NCBI GenBank assembly: GCA_039621445.1
Contig: CP154954.1
Span: forward strand, 62,292,898-62,356,897
From: Euglena gracilis
Taxonomy: Eukaryota > Euglenida > Euglenophyceae > Euglenales
Direction: 5' to 3'
DNA length: 64,000 nt
This document shows, piece by piece, positions 19,607 through 29,360 of the stretch (its first letter is position 1; every line of letters starts with the position of its first letter). Under the pieces are notes generated by a model. That model was not told where the DNA came from. It was given only the letters and a program-made list of their open reading frames with translations, and made no database searches. The position numbers were made by a program, and so were the translations under genes.

Positions 19607-20870
19607 TCTCCAAAACGAAATCGTTTGAGAAAGTGTTTATGTTTATGTCTATGTTATTGCGCTTGTTCCACAGCTTCCAATCCTGCTGGTTATATCCAAC
19701 AAAACTGGATGCTGGCTCCCAAGTGTCCTCCTCTGGCCCATACCCTTTCCAGCGAACTTTCCAATAGTGCACACCCCTGTCGACCTTGTGGTCTATTATC
19801 TTATCGACCACAAAGTCGTCCGTTTCAGGTAATCTGGAACGGGGCTTGAAATATAGGCAGGGGATAGCTTTTCCGTCTGGGGGGCTTAGGTACGATTTGA
19901 AGTCGTCCATATGGACGTCCTCAATCCCGTTGGGCAAGGCAACTTTATATCGCCCGCTACTACCTAACCTCTCCAAAATTTCGCATGGGCCGAGCCAAAG
20001 AGGATCTAGCTTGGAAGATTGCATGCGGGTGCGGTTATTCCGTACCCACACGCGGTCACCTGGACTATACACAGGGGTGTTGAAGTTTTGTAAAAATGAT
20101 TTCCGTTTGTTGGAATGAATTTCTGTGATACGTGATTGGACTGCAGAGCGGAGTGATTCCACTTCTGCAAACCACGTTTCACAGCTGACGCTACTTCGGG
20201 CGGGTCTCTCCGAGGGGATATCGCCTATGGCCGGAGGGTCACGTCCGAAAACGATTTTGTACGGTGAGTGTGGTAATACCAACCCTGGCAAGGTATTGAT
20301 GTAAAATAAACACCAATGAAGAACGGATAACCAATTCTTACCCGAGTCAGCCAGTGAAAGGCGAAGCATATTGACAACGGATTTCACGGCTGCCTCGGCT
20401 CTACCATTGCCTTTCGGGCGGTATATAATGGAAAAATGCTGCTCAATGCCGAGTAAACCGCACAAAGTTGTGAAAAACCGGGAAGAGATCAAGTGATCTT
20501 GATCACTCACGATTTCGTTCGGTAAACCCATTAAGCAGATGCATTTCTCCAGGAATATGGATGCCAAAATTTGGGCTGTCAACCCTGCTTTCCGGCATGG
20601 AATGGCTACTATGTACCCACTCAGCCGACAGACGACAACAAAAACGTAGTCGTAAATTTTGTCATCTGATCCTTTGCAAGGTTCAAGTTCGAGAAAATCC
20701 ATGCAGAGGGACGTAAAAATGTCAGGTGGTACGGGGAAAAAGTCCATCGTACCAGGGGGGGTACCTCTGCGCGGTTTCACAGCCTGACAAATTTGGCACC
20801 GTTGCGAAATTTGCAAACAGCGCGAATATAATTCTTTTTCACTCAGGGTTGTGCAATATCTGCGACCCAC
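19455..20870 (-). CDS. pol: G1 integrase core and chromodomain
   Basis: Integrase inserts the cDNA into chromatin. The frame begins just after the HHCC finger (H.H part [11 protein letters not shown] at about 20900-20935 in the preceding frame; CQICQ near 20795). The catalytic triad is visible as MDFLE (D, about 20695), VSDQDH (D, about 20495) and [11 protein letters not shown] (E, about 20400). A C-terminal SH3-like [20 protein letters not shown] segment follows. Last comes a chromodomain [20 protein letters not shown] + [18 protein letters not shown] at about 19670-19815, which in chromoviruses guides insertion to modified chromatin. A one-base loss near 20880 relative to G2 separates it from the HH part. 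The final residues after WNKRNN belong to UTR or ORF-X sequence. Confidence 0.9.
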   Translation of the reverse strand: MGRRYCTTLSEKELYSRCLQISQRCQICQAVKPRRGTPPGTMDFFPVPPDIFTSLCMDFLELEPCKGSDDKIYDYVFVVVCRLSGYIVAIPCRKAGLTAQILASIFLEKCICLMGLPNEIVSDQDHLISSRFFTTLCGLLGIEQHFSIIYRPKGNGRAEAAVKSVVNMLRLSLADSGKNWLSVLHWCLFYINTLPGLVLPHSPYKIVFGRDPPAIGDIPSERPARSSVSCETWFAEVESLRSAVQSRITEIHSNKRKSFLQNFNTPVYSPGDRVWVRNNRTRMQSSKLDPLWLGPCEILERLGSSGRYKVALPNGIEDVHMDDFKSYLSPPDGKAIPCLYFKPRSRLPETDDFVVDKIIDHKVDRGVHYWKVRWKGYGPEEDTWEPASSFVGYNQQDWKLWNKRNNIDININTFSNDFVLENACVLCECFTFIRPQVHHGHTRSTMAAAFWRAIPPVPSVCRGPDSGCPTC

Positions 20871-21828
20871 TAGTGAAAGAAGTTTGGGGCCCCAGGGTGA
20901 CCATGGTTGTGATAGCTCAAAATCACATCATCAACCAGGTCTTGGGGTATACAATATTTATAACCAGAATCATTCCGGAAAATAAGCCGCAATGGTGATA
21001 GAGAGTAATTCTCTGTGGTTTCACCATTACGAAGTCTATTCACAATGGTACTATATATAGGGTCACGCGAAAAATCCCATTCGCGGAAAAATAGGGGGGT
21101 AGGAGTTTCCGTACGCGTAATGCGACGGGGTCCGGCAGTGCGTCCACGCCGGCGCCTTCCACGCAATGGTGAAATGGCGATGCTGCGATACACCCGGGAA
21201 ACCGGTAGTGAATCGAGCATGTTGTCCGCAGCGTCGGATCGACGTGCGAACTGGTCAGCCTCATGGCTGCCATGAAAAGTCGCATCACCCTCATCCGGGT
21301 TCCCAGGATAATACCACGGGGCTCGGCTGAGAGGATCCGCAACTTTTTGCGTATGACCTGGGGTATAAACTACCACCAGGTTAAACTGGCTCAAGAACTC
21401 ATGCCATCGGCAATGATGACAGGGGGCCCTTGTTCAGGTCCTCGGTCTGTCATCCCTCTTACCCTTCTCAGACCTGTTAGGTCCTCGGTATACCAGTGTT
21501 GAAGGCTCTCACGATCCGTCAACACTAGTATCTGGACCAAGCTGCTGGCTATCCAGCTGCGGAACTTCTGGAGAATTAGCACAATGGCATATGTCTCCTT
21601 TTCGCGAATGCTCCATTTAACCTGTCCTTTCCCGTTGTCGCCCTGTAGCTTCCTGCTAAAGAAAGCCACAGGTCGGAGTTCATTCGCCGCATTATGCTGG
21701 CTAAGAACTCCACCAACAGCGTAATCCCTGCTGTCGACCTCCAGGACATACGGTTCGTATGGATCCGCGATATCGAGAACCACGTTCTCGAGGAGCAAGT
21801 CCTTGATTTTATTCAAGGCCTCGCGCAT
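20870..21828 (-). pseudogene. pol: G1 RNase H and connection to integrase
   Basis: RNase H removes the RNA strand during reverse transcription. Motifs are YVLEVDSRDYAVGGVLSQ (first Asp), SIREKETYAIVLILQKFRSW (Glu) and ILVLTDRESLQ (Asp). The frame 21828-21391 runs into a stop after TEDLTGLRRVRGM. Relative to G2 there is extra sequence of about 45-50 bp with a repeated GAGGACCT around 21410-21480. The second frame (21394-20870) resumes at FNLVVVYTPGHTQKVADPLS, the typical end of the domain, and runs through a linker to the integrase finger. Confidence 0.85.
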
Positions 21829-21876
21829 TTGGTCATCCCAAATGACTTTTGCGTTATCGGGTGTCCGATTTTTGAG

Positions 21877-24505
21877 TTATCGGGTTAGGGGTACCGCGAT
21901 TTTCGCGAAATCTTTCATGTAAATCGCGTAGTACTGGGCTAATCCCAAAAATCCCTTTAAATGCGTTAAGGTCTTAATGACCTCAGGAGTCCATTTCTTA
22001 ATGGCCTCCATCTTGCTGGGTGCGGCTTTACGCTGCCCGTTGCTCAGGATGTGTCCACAAAACTTAATAATTTTGTAAAACAGGTGCATTTTGGAACCCT
22101 TCACAAAAAGCACATGCTTTTGGAACGCGGATAATACCGCGCGCACATCGCGATTATGCGGGTCGAGGATATCCTCGCCTGATTTCGCGGATGGCGGTTG
22201 GGTTCCCACCAGTACATCATCGATGTACACCAGAGCAAACGGTAAATCGCGCAAAACCCACTGGATCATGCGTTGAAACATGGCTGGGCCATTCTTAACA
22301 CCCATGGGGAGTACCGTCCATTGGTACACACCCTTGGATGTCACGAATGCCGTGTACGGTTGCGAATCAGGATGCAAATGCATCTGATGGAAACCGTCTT
22401 CCAGATCAAAGATTGACCACAACCGGTTATCCGATTGTTTTGTGATCAAATCCTCGATCAGCGGTAACGGGAAGGGGTCATCCTTCGTTTGGGAGTTCAG
22501 GTACCGGTAATCCAGCACCAGTCTCCACTTCTTCTGACCAGACTGGTCAGCGGGTTTGGGCACCACAAAAGCTTGTGATGTCCACTCGCTCTTGGAAGGG
22601 ATAATCCACTTCCGCTGGATGAGCTTCTCAATCATCTCGTTGAGAGCCTGTTCGCGTTCACCCGAACAACGGAAAAATTTCCGGTGCATAGGTTTAGCGC
22701 CATCCTTGAGCTCGATTTTGCAAACACCAAACGGACCGCGAATCGCGGGGTCGATGTCGCAGGCGTAAACTGGATTATCCAGTAAACCATGAAATTCGCG
22801 AGCAATTCGCGAACAATAGTCAGCAGACTTGGGGTGTTGGTCCGCACTCTCAATGACCGCAGAAATCTGCGTTGAGGGTGTGGTATCCCCATTGTTACCA
22901 AGGTACCTTGGCACACGCAAATCGGATATTCCGAATGCGTCAAAGAAATAAACGCGAAAAATGATTTCTTTAACAGGTGGAAATAATATACCACAAAAAT
23001 CCTCGAATAGTGGTACATCAGCGGGTAAATCCCACCAATGAAAACACACATAGGATAGTTGGTGAAACCAATCCGCATTCGGATTGACCGGTATGAGGAG
23101 AGCTCCTCGCGCTTCATCGCGGAGGATTTTCTCAACCACATCCGGGATAAGTTTTGGGGAGGGTGCATCCATAGCACCGTATCACCCCAGAATTTAAGAA
23201 ATGCGTTGGTATGTCGCGACCAATATCGCGACAAGCGCGCATGCGCTTTTGATGAGAACACATCAATTTCCAACGGCAAATCGAAGGAATCAGCCAGCAC
23301 CGCGATTTTGAAGAACCATTCCTCCAGAATACGATATTGACCAAAATTAAATGCATTCCATACGCGCATCGCGTATGTGTCGACCTGAGTCGCGGGTTGA
23401 AGAGCGGTAACGCAATTCAGGGATCCGCAAACATAGGTCAAGGGTGTGTCATCCACACTCCCAAGGGGCATTCCCAAGGGTTGATGGGTTGGATGGGTGC
23501 ATACCCAGTCCATATCATGCCAGATGGAGGTGGGGGAGGTGTGTGACACGGATTTCGCGGTCCCAAACAACAAGGCAATACCACGTTGTTGGAGCACTTG
23601 ATGTACGGTCGCGCATTGCGATCCGCAACCAAGTGTATGGGTACGCGAAATCGGGATTAGTGTTGGTGTTTGGACTAGACATCCACAATCGAAATCTGGC
23701 TGGGCGGAAATTCTCCTACAGTGCACACATTGGAAGGAAGTGTCGGAGTAGTGGTCCTGGTCGCGCATGTTGGTCTGGTGGGGGTGTGTGTAAAAGTTGG
23801 GATGCGCTGTTGTAGCTGCTGGGGGGTGTACAGATGTATCTGAAAGCGATACATCTGGTGGAAAACGGGGTATTAGTGCAGCTGGGCGACTACTCGACAC
23901 CGTAATTACTTCAGGCCTTTGGGCTTTCGTCTTGTAACCCAGTGGAACGAGGGGGGTACCGCTACTCGCTTGCCCTGCCTCATGGGGAACGGAAGTTGGT
24001 GTGTCAGTGGGCAGGGGGTGAACTTTCTCGGTACACCCGGTGTGGAAAACGTTGGTTGGTGTGGTTGGTAACGGGGTAAAAGTTTTCGAAAACGGTGTGG
24101 AAAAATTGGTGGCTGTCGCGGTTGACGCCACGGGTGATGAAGGTTTGGGGGGCAATGAAGAGAGTGGTGATGTGCGCAAACCGTGGGAGTGGCAATCCAC
24201 TACCAGCCGGTGCTGACGTAAAAAGGGGTATCCCAGAATTACGTCAGAACCATGGATTCCGGATTCGTATCCCCAGGTATCCGGAAAATTTTGCGGTTGG
24301 GGGGGGGGTGAGTGGTGCTTGGGGATGAGGGGTAGGACTATGTCCAAAAAGCATCCCAAGTCACCACCGCACATGGGGGTGTTGCCAGCCGTCGTAATTT
24401 TGATCGGCTTCTTGGCTTTCACCAAGAGGGGGGTTGGTATCAACCCGAACTGAAAAAGTAGTGCAATGCGACAACCAGTGTCAATGACAATTTTGACTTT
24501 TGCAC
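21877..24505 (-). pseudogene. pol: G1 aspartic protease and reverse transcriptase, one frameshift
   Basis: The protease starts FCAKVKIVIDTGCRIALLF, with the DTG active site at 24474-24482, and has the typical later HGSDVILGYPFL flap/dimer segment. A long spacer follows. The RT fingers read KLIQRKWIIPSKSEWTSQAF and the palm has WSIFDLEDGFHQMHL (catalytic Asp), LPMGVKNGPAMFQRM and YIDD at 22216-22227. The thumb reads GFLGLAQYYAIYM. A one-base deletion in a C-run near 23165 splits the protease-side frame (ending 22632) from the RT frame (23172-21877). The equivalent G2 region is open across that point (43726-44940), so this is decay and not a programmed shift. The protease-RT spacer of over 300 residues is unusually long. 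Confidence 0.88.
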
Positions 24506-24784
24506 AAAAATTTTAGATTTTGATTTCCGCCTGGACCAAAAGTTCCATGGGGGGTAGGCAAAGTGAAGGGTCTGGCGAAAATACGTTTTCTTGCCAGCTT
24601 TCCCATGAACCCTTTCCTACTTTGCACAACATTCCGAGCGGAAAGTTGGAGTGGGGGGTGGGGGACCCAAAAATTTTCCGGGTACCGACCAGGAAGGCAG
24701 ATGGGCAGGGGTGCAGGGTTGATCAGGTCCTACCTCCATCTGTTCATCAGCCCAGAGGTCCGTGCCCTCGGACCTCGGGCTCCC

Positions 24785-26149
24785 CTACTCCAGGTCCGAA
24801 CCGGCCGAATAGCCGGCTATGGGCCTTTTAGAGGTATAAACGGATTTCAACGTGCGCACCGCCATGCGGGCCTCGTCGAAATCGGTATCCGTGGTCTCAT
24901 CCCCCTCCCTGCCCGAAGCCGGGGTGTCATCCTCCAAACAAGATATCTTGAAACCGACTTTATGGCGGTTGGAGGAGTGACCCTTGTCACCGCGATTCAT
25001 ACCGCGATGACGTTGGCCAGGGCGGGGAGAACGAGAACGCGGACATTTGGATGAGTGGTGATCACTCGATCCACAAAGCGAACACCGAGATTTGGGTCGC
25101 GATTCTTGGTAACGGGGGGATCGGTTTCCCGATTTCCCGTCAAACCGTCGTGGTGACCGGATATCCCGTCGACCATGACCGGTGTATCGGGGTTTTCCCG
25201 ATGACGATCGCGAAGAAGATGATCCGCTTCGCGAACGCGATCGCGATGTCTCGCGATGAGAATCACGCTTCTTGGCCGGGGCACCGGGTGACCTACCCCG
25301 AGGGGTACCGTGTTTCCGCTCATCGCGGAACGGGATCCGGGGGCTAATACCACCGGAACGGGGACCCGATGACCGTGAATTGCCCGATTGGCGTGAAAAC
25401 GCGGAGGAACCCGAACCTCGTGAGTAAGTCGCGCCTCGCGATCTCTGAATACGCTTTCGCGCTTCAGGGTTAGGACATTCCCGAGACATACGTCCCGATT
25501 TGTTGCACAAAAAGCACACTTTATCCGTGGCTTGGTCCGAAGAACGCGGGTATCGCGTTTTCGATCCCGTGGTTGGTGAAGCGGGTGAAACCGGTGATTT
25601 TTGCAATGCGTTCACCGAACCAGCCGGTAATCCAGCGGTTGGGTGTGCGGTATACGCGGATTGAATCTGACCAAGAAGCTGTGATAGCTTCAATTGCTTG
25701 GAAACATAATTCCAGCGTTGGTCAAGAGTCATTGCATTACCCGCCAACTCCTCACAATGGATATCCTTGATGAGGCTAGGCGTGAAATGCATGAGAACAG
25801 CGTCAAACTGTTCGCGCATTTGCTTTTCACTGAGTTCATCCACTTCAGCGGCAAGTCCTAACCATTTGGCATACCAAAGGTCAATGGACTTCCATTTGCG
25901 ATCGGGTGGGGCGCATTGCCGCCACTTGGTCTCCAGGGTAATCCTAGCGACCAAACTTGAACTGGAAGCGTATTGCTCCACCAGGTCATCAAAGGAAACG
26001 CGGTAGCGAATGACGAGTTGTCGCGCGCGCTCCTTCTCATCCCTAGGGAGGCAATCGATGAATTCCATCTTGATCACCTCCGGGTTTGTGTCCTGGGTTG
26101 GCCCTTTCAATGCCAGTAGTAATCCCAGTCCCGGAAAAACTGTCTCCAT
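24785..26149 (-). CDS. gag: G1 gag part 2: capsid region and CCHC nucleocapsid
   Basis: Capsid-like sequence ALKGPTQDTNPEVIKMEFID and later WNYVSKQLKLSQLLGQIQSA precedes a zinc knuckle CFLCNKSGRMSREC (C-x2-C-x4-H-like, with Arg where His is usual). G2 has CFWCNKSGHMCREC with the His, so G1's knuckle is mutated. A long Arg/Ser-rich tail follows, with a second Cys cluster CSLCGSSDHHSSKC that fits C-x2-C-x4-H-x4-C. It ends near the protease. The true start is upstream in another frame (WDGDPTTWRQFFRDWDYYW at 26115-26175), joined by an apparent -1 shift at about 26115. Confidence 0.82.
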   Translation of the reverse strand: METVFPGLGLLLALKGPTQDTNPEVIKMEFIDCLPRDEKERARQLVIRYRVSFDDLVEQYASSSSLVARITLETKWRQCAPPDRKWKSIDLWYAKWLGLAAEVDELSEKQMREQFDAVLMHFTPSLIKDIHCEELAGNAMTLDQRWNYVSKQLKLSQLLGQIQSAYTAHPTAGLPAGSVNALQKSPVSPASPTTGSKTRYPRSSDQATDKVCFLCNKSGRMSRECPNPEARKRIQRSRGATYSRGSGSSAFSRQSGNSRSSGPRSGGISPRIPFRDERKHGTPRGRSPGAPAKKRDSHRETSRSRSRSGSSSSRSSSGKPRYTGHGRRDIRSPRRFDGKSGNRSPRYQESRPKSRCSLCGSSDHHSSKCPRSRSPRPGQRHRGMNRGDKGHSSNRHKVGFKISCLEDDTPASGREGDETTDTDFDEARMAVRTLKSVYTSKRPIAGYSAGSDLE

Positions 26150-26371
26150 GTGGTTGGATCACCATCCCACTGGGGTTTCACCTTATTCGCGATTGCGATG
26201 GTGCCCTTGAAGTCTTTCTGAAAAACCCGTTGGCCCTCGGTGGTATTCCGTGGATTCGGGCCCGGGTACGCTCGAGCACCAAGCGTATCCTTTCCGGATT
26301 CTTGTCGGAATCGCGAAATTTCTGGTGAAGGTGAATCCTGGTACCGGAAATCCGGTCGCAAACCCTGTTGG

Positions 26372-28756
26372 TCAGGGTGTGGTTGGTGTGGTTGGTGTGG
26401 GGGTATGTCGCGCATGCAACGTGTGACCCACTCCCGGTGTACGGGTTTGGCTCACTCCACGCACAAGCATGGAATGATGGATTTCTTGGTGGAGACTTGG
26501 CAGAATCGCCGTGTTTTCCGAAAATTCGGTTCCCGTAATGAGAAATTCATCCGAAAACTGGTTTTGAGTTGTAGGCAAGGCCAATGGTGGCACAATTCGC
26601 GGAATCGCGGATTGTGACACTCGGGACACGGGTGGTGGTGGTGCATGTGCACCCAGATTCGGGTTGTGGAAACGCGAATCTGGAGCATCTGGCGCATCTT
26701 CGGCAATGCATACTGCCGAATTGCGGTGTGAAACCCGCTGTTGGTTGGACACATTATCCAAACCCACAGACAAGTCATGCACACTTTGCTCCAAATGCTC
26801 AACGAGTTGGAGTTGGCCGCAAATACGGTCAACTTCATCCTCCAAAGCGCGAATACGCTTGCGGTAACGGGAAAAGTCATCCAAGTGCGGAATCCTTTCG
26901 GAAATTCCGGTAACATCTTGGACAAGTTTCCCGTGAGACTTATCCAATAATTGGAGTTGTCCCATTAATGCTTTTACAGCATTTGAGAGAATCTGCAAAG
27001 GTGATGTCACCTTGGTTGGTGTGGTGGTGGGTGCAACCGGTGCAGGGTTATCCGACAACACGGTTGTGGTACCCATGGGCAAATTTCCAGGTTGTGGGTT
27101 ATCCAACAACGCGGAAATTCGCTCATCCAACCTGGTAATCTCACTTTGCGTGGATCGGGCATTCCGATTCACCGATTCCTCAAGCCGTAATAGGCTGTTG
27201 CAGAAATCTTGCAAGGTTTCCTGATTGTTAGTGAGCATTTTGTCATAAAATGCCTTGAAATCAGGGTTCGCGGTAATCCGAGAACTGGAACCTGCAGGTA
27301 GAGACTGCATTTCCGTTACTTTGGTAGACACCGATGCATACCGGGTCTGGAGTTCCCCAATAGCAGTCTGAATGCCGCTAATGTCCGGAACTCGGTGGGA
27401 AAGTGCGGAATAGCTTTGTTGCAAACCCGCAATGGCCGAGTTAATCCCGCCAATGTCGGATTGCAACTGCAACTGCAGGGAATCCTGCCGTTGTGCCATT
27501 TCCGCGACTTTCGCGCTCAGATTGGATAATCCAACCCGATTCGCGTCACAATAGCAGGTTTTCTGCTCCAAACGGGAAAGTCGCTCCTCCAACTGCCGCA
27601 CATACGTGTGGGGAGCAAAATTCTCGTTGGCTTGTGACTGGAATTGCCGAAACTTTTCCGTTTCATCGCACAACTGCATAATGCGGTGTTGCGATTCATG
27701 GAAAGTTGCGGACAATGTGGTGAAATGGTCCATAGACACAAATCCACCACTGCTGGATGTTGCAGACGAGGAATCTCGTGCATGCAACTGTTGTTGCAAA
27801 TGCAACAACGCAGATGAACAGGACTCCATTTGTCCCGATAACTGTTGTAGTGAGCCATGCAAGTGCAGAAACTTGGAGTCATTCCGCGTTTCCGCTTCAT
27901 GCATGCATTCACTAATTTGCCGGAAGTTTTGCGGGAGCTGTTGGCATATTCTGTCAAAGGTTTCCCGAAAGTTTGCAAGGTCAATACCCGCACTTTCGAA
28001 ATTCCTCTGGCAATATCTGCCAACTTCCTGCAAGTAATTCCAGCAGTGTTCCAGCTTGGTGAAGACATGTTTCTGGTTGTCCTCATCAAACTGAAGCACT
28101 TTGTTCAATGCGGTTGCACACTCTGCAACGCATTGTTGCACATGGTTGAACTGCCTCACAAGGGGGTGATCCCCTGGAAGCCGAGCAACAATATCCTGCA
28201 CATCCTCAGCAGTGAGGAGCTCACCAGTGCCCTTCCCATAGTCATCCATGGGTTGGGATGTACCGGAGAATTCCGGCACCACGAGGCGAGTCTCCGGTTG
28301 CCAAGGTAGTGCGGGATAGCACCCAAGATCGGGTGGTGGTGGCAAAGCTCTGTAAGGGCTTGCCGGTGGAAGAGCGGGTGGTGGTTGAAAGAAACACGGG
28401 GTTTCCAACCCACCATCACCAGAGAAGCCCGGTGGCGGAATCACCACGGGTCTCTCCGGTGTGTGCAGCTGCACCATTGCCGCAGACAGAGGCGAATACC
28501 CCCGTTGTGGCAAGGTGAGTGCGGAAGAGGCCGCATTAGCCTCTGAAGCCAATGATGTGGAGGGCTCATCGCCGACCACTGTCAATGATGACAAGTGTTG
28601 CAATTGTGACAATTGAATCAATTGTGCCTCATCGGCGTGGGAACTGGAAGCACTTTCACATAAAAGCTTCCAATCCCCATTTTCTTGGTCAATGTCTTGC
28701 AATGATGGCTGTAATAAGGCATAATTGAATGGATGGTTGGGGCCTGTGCTTTGCAT
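26372..28756 (-). CDS. gag: G1 gag part 1: long coiled-coil-like protein
   Basis: An open frame of about 795 codons starts at the second Met (MQSTGPNHPFNYALL, 28756). No family is recognised. After a Pro-rich N-terminus (LPPASPYRALPPPPDLGCYP) it is dominated by heptad-like Gln/Leu-rich helices, e.g. YVRQLEERLSRLEQKTC and RKRIRALEDEVDRICGQLQL, with many Gln, Asn and His residues. The position, directly after the primer-binding site and before the CCHC part, suggests a gag-like structural protein or an additional 5' ORF. The same region is present in G2 (plus, 39562-41612) and in the duplicated fragment at 33745-34691. It is the only long G1 frame without an obvious break. Confidence 0.7.
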   Translation of the reverse strand: MQSTGPNHPFNYALLQPSLQDIDQENGDWKLLCESASSSHADEAQLIQLSQLQHLSSLTVVGDEPSTSLASEANAASSALTLPQRGYSPLSAAMVQLHTPERPVVIPPPGFSGDGGLETPCFFQPPPALPPASPYRALPPPPDLGCYPALPWQPETRLVVPEFSGTSQPMDDYGKGTGELLTAEDVQDIVARLPGDHPLVRQFNHVQQCVAECATALNKVLQFDEDNQKHVFTKLEHCWNYLQEVGRYCQRNFESAGIDLANFRETFDRICQQLPQNFRQISECMHEAETRNDSKFLHLHGSLQQLSGQMESCSSALLHLQQQLHARDSSSATSSSGGFVSMDHFTTLSATFHESQHRIMQLCDETEKFRQFQSQANENFAPHTYVRQLEERLSRLEQKTCYCDANRVGLSNLSAKVAEMAQRQDSLQLQLQSDIGGINSAIAGLQQSYSALSHRVPDISGIQTAIGELQTRYASVSTKVTEMQSLPAGSSSRITANPDFKAFYDKMLTNNQETLQDFCNSLLRLEESVNRNARSTQSEITRLDERISALLDNPQPGNLPMGTTTVLSDNPAPVAPTTTPTKVTSPLQILSNAVKALMGQLQLLDKSHGKLVQDVTGISERIPHLDDFSRYRKRIRALEDEVDRICGQLQLVEHLEQSVHDLSVGLDNVSNQQRVSHRNSAVCIAEDAPDAPDSRFHNPNLGAHAPPPPVSRVSQSAIPRIVPPLALPTTQNQFSDEFLITGTEFSENTAILPSLHQEIHHSMLVRGVSQTRTPGVGHTLHARHTPTPTTPTTP

Positions 28757-29040
28757 CTTTCTGATGACAAAAACAGCAAAAACCCACAAAACTAAGCAGT
28801 TGTGCTGGCACCAGAGGGGCTGTAACGGGTAATACCGTACAGAACCTTCCGGGGCCTGCTCGTCTGCTTAGACGTTGACTAGAAGCCGGGAGCTGACGCT
28901 GCGACCGTGTAATAACGGTGCAGGGGCCCTCCGCTGCCAGTCAGCGTAAGATCGAACCAATCTGCTACCAAGTGTAATACCTGGTAGCCTTTCTTTCTGT
29001 ATGGGCTGTATGTGTAGGATCGTGACCTAATCTGCTACCA
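28757..29040 (-). promoter_or_regulatory. G1 5' leader with duplicated primer-binding site
   Basis: Directly after the LTR comes TGGTAGCAGATTAGGTCACG (29040 downward). Seventy bases further, TGGTAGCAGATTGGTTCGAT (28970 downward) repeats it. Each copy is preceded by TACACT, the LTR's own terminal bases. TGGTAGCAGA is the complement of a ...UCUGCUACCA tRNA end, as in animal-type initiator-Met tRNA. The tRNA identity is an inference. Confidence 0.7.
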
Positions 29041-29355
29041 AGTGTACGTCTGATTCCCAATTCCCCGTTTCCAATTCCCAAAGCCTTCGCTTTCGCCTTG
29101 GCGCACCTACTTGGGGACTGAAAATCAGAGTAACAGAAAATCCCTTTTCCCACTTCCCAAGAAGCAAAACACGGAGCACTGCAGGGAGGACGGACTGGAT
29201 AACCAAGTCCGGTCCGATGGAAAGGAAGGAAAAGGTATAAAGAAGAATACCACCTGTGGAGAGAGAAGGGGGCACCCATTAGGAGATCCTAATAGGATCT
29301 GCTTCCATCCTAACTTCCTCAACGGAAGGGGACAGAAGCATACGCCTGGTACACA
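29041..29355 (-). repeat. G1 5' LTR
   Basis: 315 bp, starting TGTGTACCAGG and ending GTACACT on the minus strand, followed with no gap by the primer-binding site. It differs from the 3' LTR at four positions by eye. Confidence 0.92.
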
Positions 29356-29360
29356 AAGTC
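29356..29360 (+). other. G1 target-site duplication, left of the 5' LTR
   Basis: AAGTC matches the bases at 12935-12939 beyond the other LTR. Confidence 0.8.

Larger units (their letters stand above)
12940..29355 (-). mobile_element. G1: complete 16.4-kb Ty3/gypsy chromodomain retrotransposon with extra 3' ORF-X
   Basis: Two 315-bp LTRs in the same orientation bound the element, with AAGTC on both sides. In the minus-strand direction the order is: 5' LTR, duplicated primer-binding site, gag part 1 (coiled-coil-like), gag part 2 (capsid plus CCHC), protease, RT, RNase H, integrase, chromodomain, ORF-X of about 5.5 kb, 0.8-kb untranslated region, polypurine tract, 3' LTR. RT-RH-INT order and the chromodomain place it with Ty3/gypsy chromoviruses. 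Those are usually about 5-8 kb with nothing coding after the chromodomain, so this one is roughly twice the usual size. All genes carry at least one frameshift. The LTRs differ at four positions by eye, so insertion was fairly recent. Confidence 0.9.
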
